In this document: positions 6,442 to 6,618 of the stretch, one piece after another | How positions within the stretch are numbered: position 1 is the first letter of the stretch | How the letters are laid out: each line of letters opens with the position of its first letter | Assembly: GCA_964471945.1 (NCBI GenBank) | Contig: CAYYIJ010000108.1 | Coordinates: forward strand, 1 to 6,618 | Origin: JASEHD01 sp964471945 | Lineage (GTDB): Bacteria > Bacteroidota > Ignavibacteria > UBA10030 > SZUA-254 | DNA: 6,618 nt | Direction: 5' to 3' | The notes under the pieces: generated by a model | Databases searched by the model: none | Told to the model about the DNA's origin: nothing | What the model saw: the letters and a program-made list of their open reading frames with translations, nothing else | Made by a program: the position numbers and the translations under genes

Positions 6442-6470
6442 GTAGAGTGCGATTCGTAATCGCACTCTAC
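6442..6470. repeat. Perfect 13-bp hairpin between the terminator and ygiQ
   Basis: GTAGAGTGCGATT (6442-6454) and AATCGCACTCTAC (6458-6470) are exact reverse complements separated by 3 nt. The hairpin has no T-run on either side, so it does not look like a terminator itself. It lies 45 nt upstream of the ygiQ start codon and would be in its 5' leader if transcription begins before it. It is equally consistent with one more small palindromic repeat of the kind seen elsewhere in the flanks. Confidence 0.8.
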
Positions 6471-6475
6471 CAAGC

Positions 6476-6510
6476 AAAACAAAGCCCCGCCCGATTTCTC
6501 GAGCAGGGCT
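6476..6510 (-). terminator. Rho-independent terminator on the minus strand, upstream of ygiQ
   Basis: Read on the minus strand, AGCCCTGCTCGA (6510-6499), a GAAA loop (6498-6495) and TCGGGCGGGGCT (6494-6483) form a 12-bp stem in which two positions are G-U wobbles. On the plus strand those two are mismatches, which fixes the orientation. The stem is followed at once by TTGTTTTG, a short T-rich tail. A GNRA tetraloop closing a GC-rich stem with a T tail is classic intrinsic termination. It would end transcripts arriving from a gene to the right of the window, isolating ygiQ. Because no gene end is seen within 108 nt, a leader attenuator or a repeat that mimics a terminator remain possible. Confidence 0.6.
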
Positions 6511-6593
6511 GACACCCTCCGCAATAACTAACTTCCCAAAAGTTTCAAGAGAAAGTCAGATCCGGAGACTTCTGAAAAATCACCCAAAGGGTC

Positions 6594-6614
6594 ACCCTGA
6601 ATTCATTTCAGGGT
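6594..6614. repeat. ACCCTGAA / TTCAGGGT palindrome at the right edge
   Basis: ACCCTGAA (6594-6601) and TTCAGGGT (6607-6614) form a perfect 8-bp inverted repeat around a 5-nt spacer. The same arms occur at 141-147 and 176-182, and TTCAGGGTC also at 4-12. The element is therefore a dispersed repeat of this genome and not a site specific to one gene. Confidence 0.75.
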
Positions 6615-6618
6615 CTAA

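Larger units (their letters stand above)
6397..6618. other. Non-coding region upstream of ygiQ
   Basis: No reading frame of useful length is present; all three minus-strand frames meet stop codons within the last 110 nt of the window. The region holds a perfect 13-bp hairpin, a minus-strand terminator and a CCCTGAA palindrome, listed separately. The AT-rich 45 nt next to the ygiQ start contain a small AGAAA/TTTCT inverted repeat (6428-6441) but no convincing promoter. Positions 6511-6593 show nothing beyond a weak AAGTC/GACTT inverted repeat (6553-6571) around the TCCGGA hexamer. Confidence 0.7.

Noticed and set aside
1..6618. Window-edge TTTCAGGGTC direct repeats (3-12 and 6606-6615) as the ends of a mobile element
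   Set aside because: The decamer is part of a palindromic repeat also present inside the left flank, and the genes between are housekeeping and envelope genes without a transposase or integrase.

Overview
The window reads as an ordinary chromosomal segment of a Gram-negative bacterium, probably from the FCB (Bacteroidota/Ignavibacteriota-like) assemblage. Two things suggest this. One is a GWxTD-domain secreted protein, a family typical of that group. The other is an outer-membrane gene pair, a lipid A type acyltransferase followed by a family 9 heptosyltransferase. The coding DNA is AT-rich, while the short flanking intergenic stretches carry GC-richer palindromic repeats. The assignment to a group is inference from gene families; no rRNA or tRNA gene is present to fix it.

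Layout: positions 1-257 are non-coding and packed with small palindromic repeats: two near-identical 32-nt units, a third unit whose centre differs, and nested CCCTGA/TCAGGG arms. Five tightly spaced genes then run left to right (258-4666): a YjbQ-family protein, a GWxTD-domain exported protein, an LpxL/HtrB-type acyltransferase, a WaaF-type glycosyltransferase, and a TsaC/YrdC threonylcarbamoyl-AMP synthase. Gaps of about 1-14 nt make a single transcription unit likely. A YgiQ-family radical SAM gene (6396-4672, minus strand) converges on this unit with only 5 nt between the stop codons. Positions 6397-6618 are non-coding. They hold a 13-bp perfect hairpin, a minus-strand intrinsic terminator with a GAAA loop, and another CCCTGAA palindrome at the right edge.

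How the genes fit together: the acyltransferase and heptosyltransferase would both build lipopolysaccharide (secondary acylation of lipid A and inner-core extension). The GWxTD protein, with an N-terminal signal, is probably exported to the same envelope. TsaC makes the precursor of the t6A tRNA modification and YjbQ is a poorly understood small enzyme family; their presence looks like housekeeping co-transcription.

I found no convincing new multi-gene system (no defence, mobile or CRISPR locus). The most unusual signal is a 34-nt near-perfect inverted repeat inside the ygiQ coding region (5810-5843). It encodes about 12 residues in a stretch where the family is normally shorter, as if a palindromic element had been accepted in frame inside a protein gene. 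The dense, divergent palindromic repeats in both flanks show that such elements are active or abundant in this genome.
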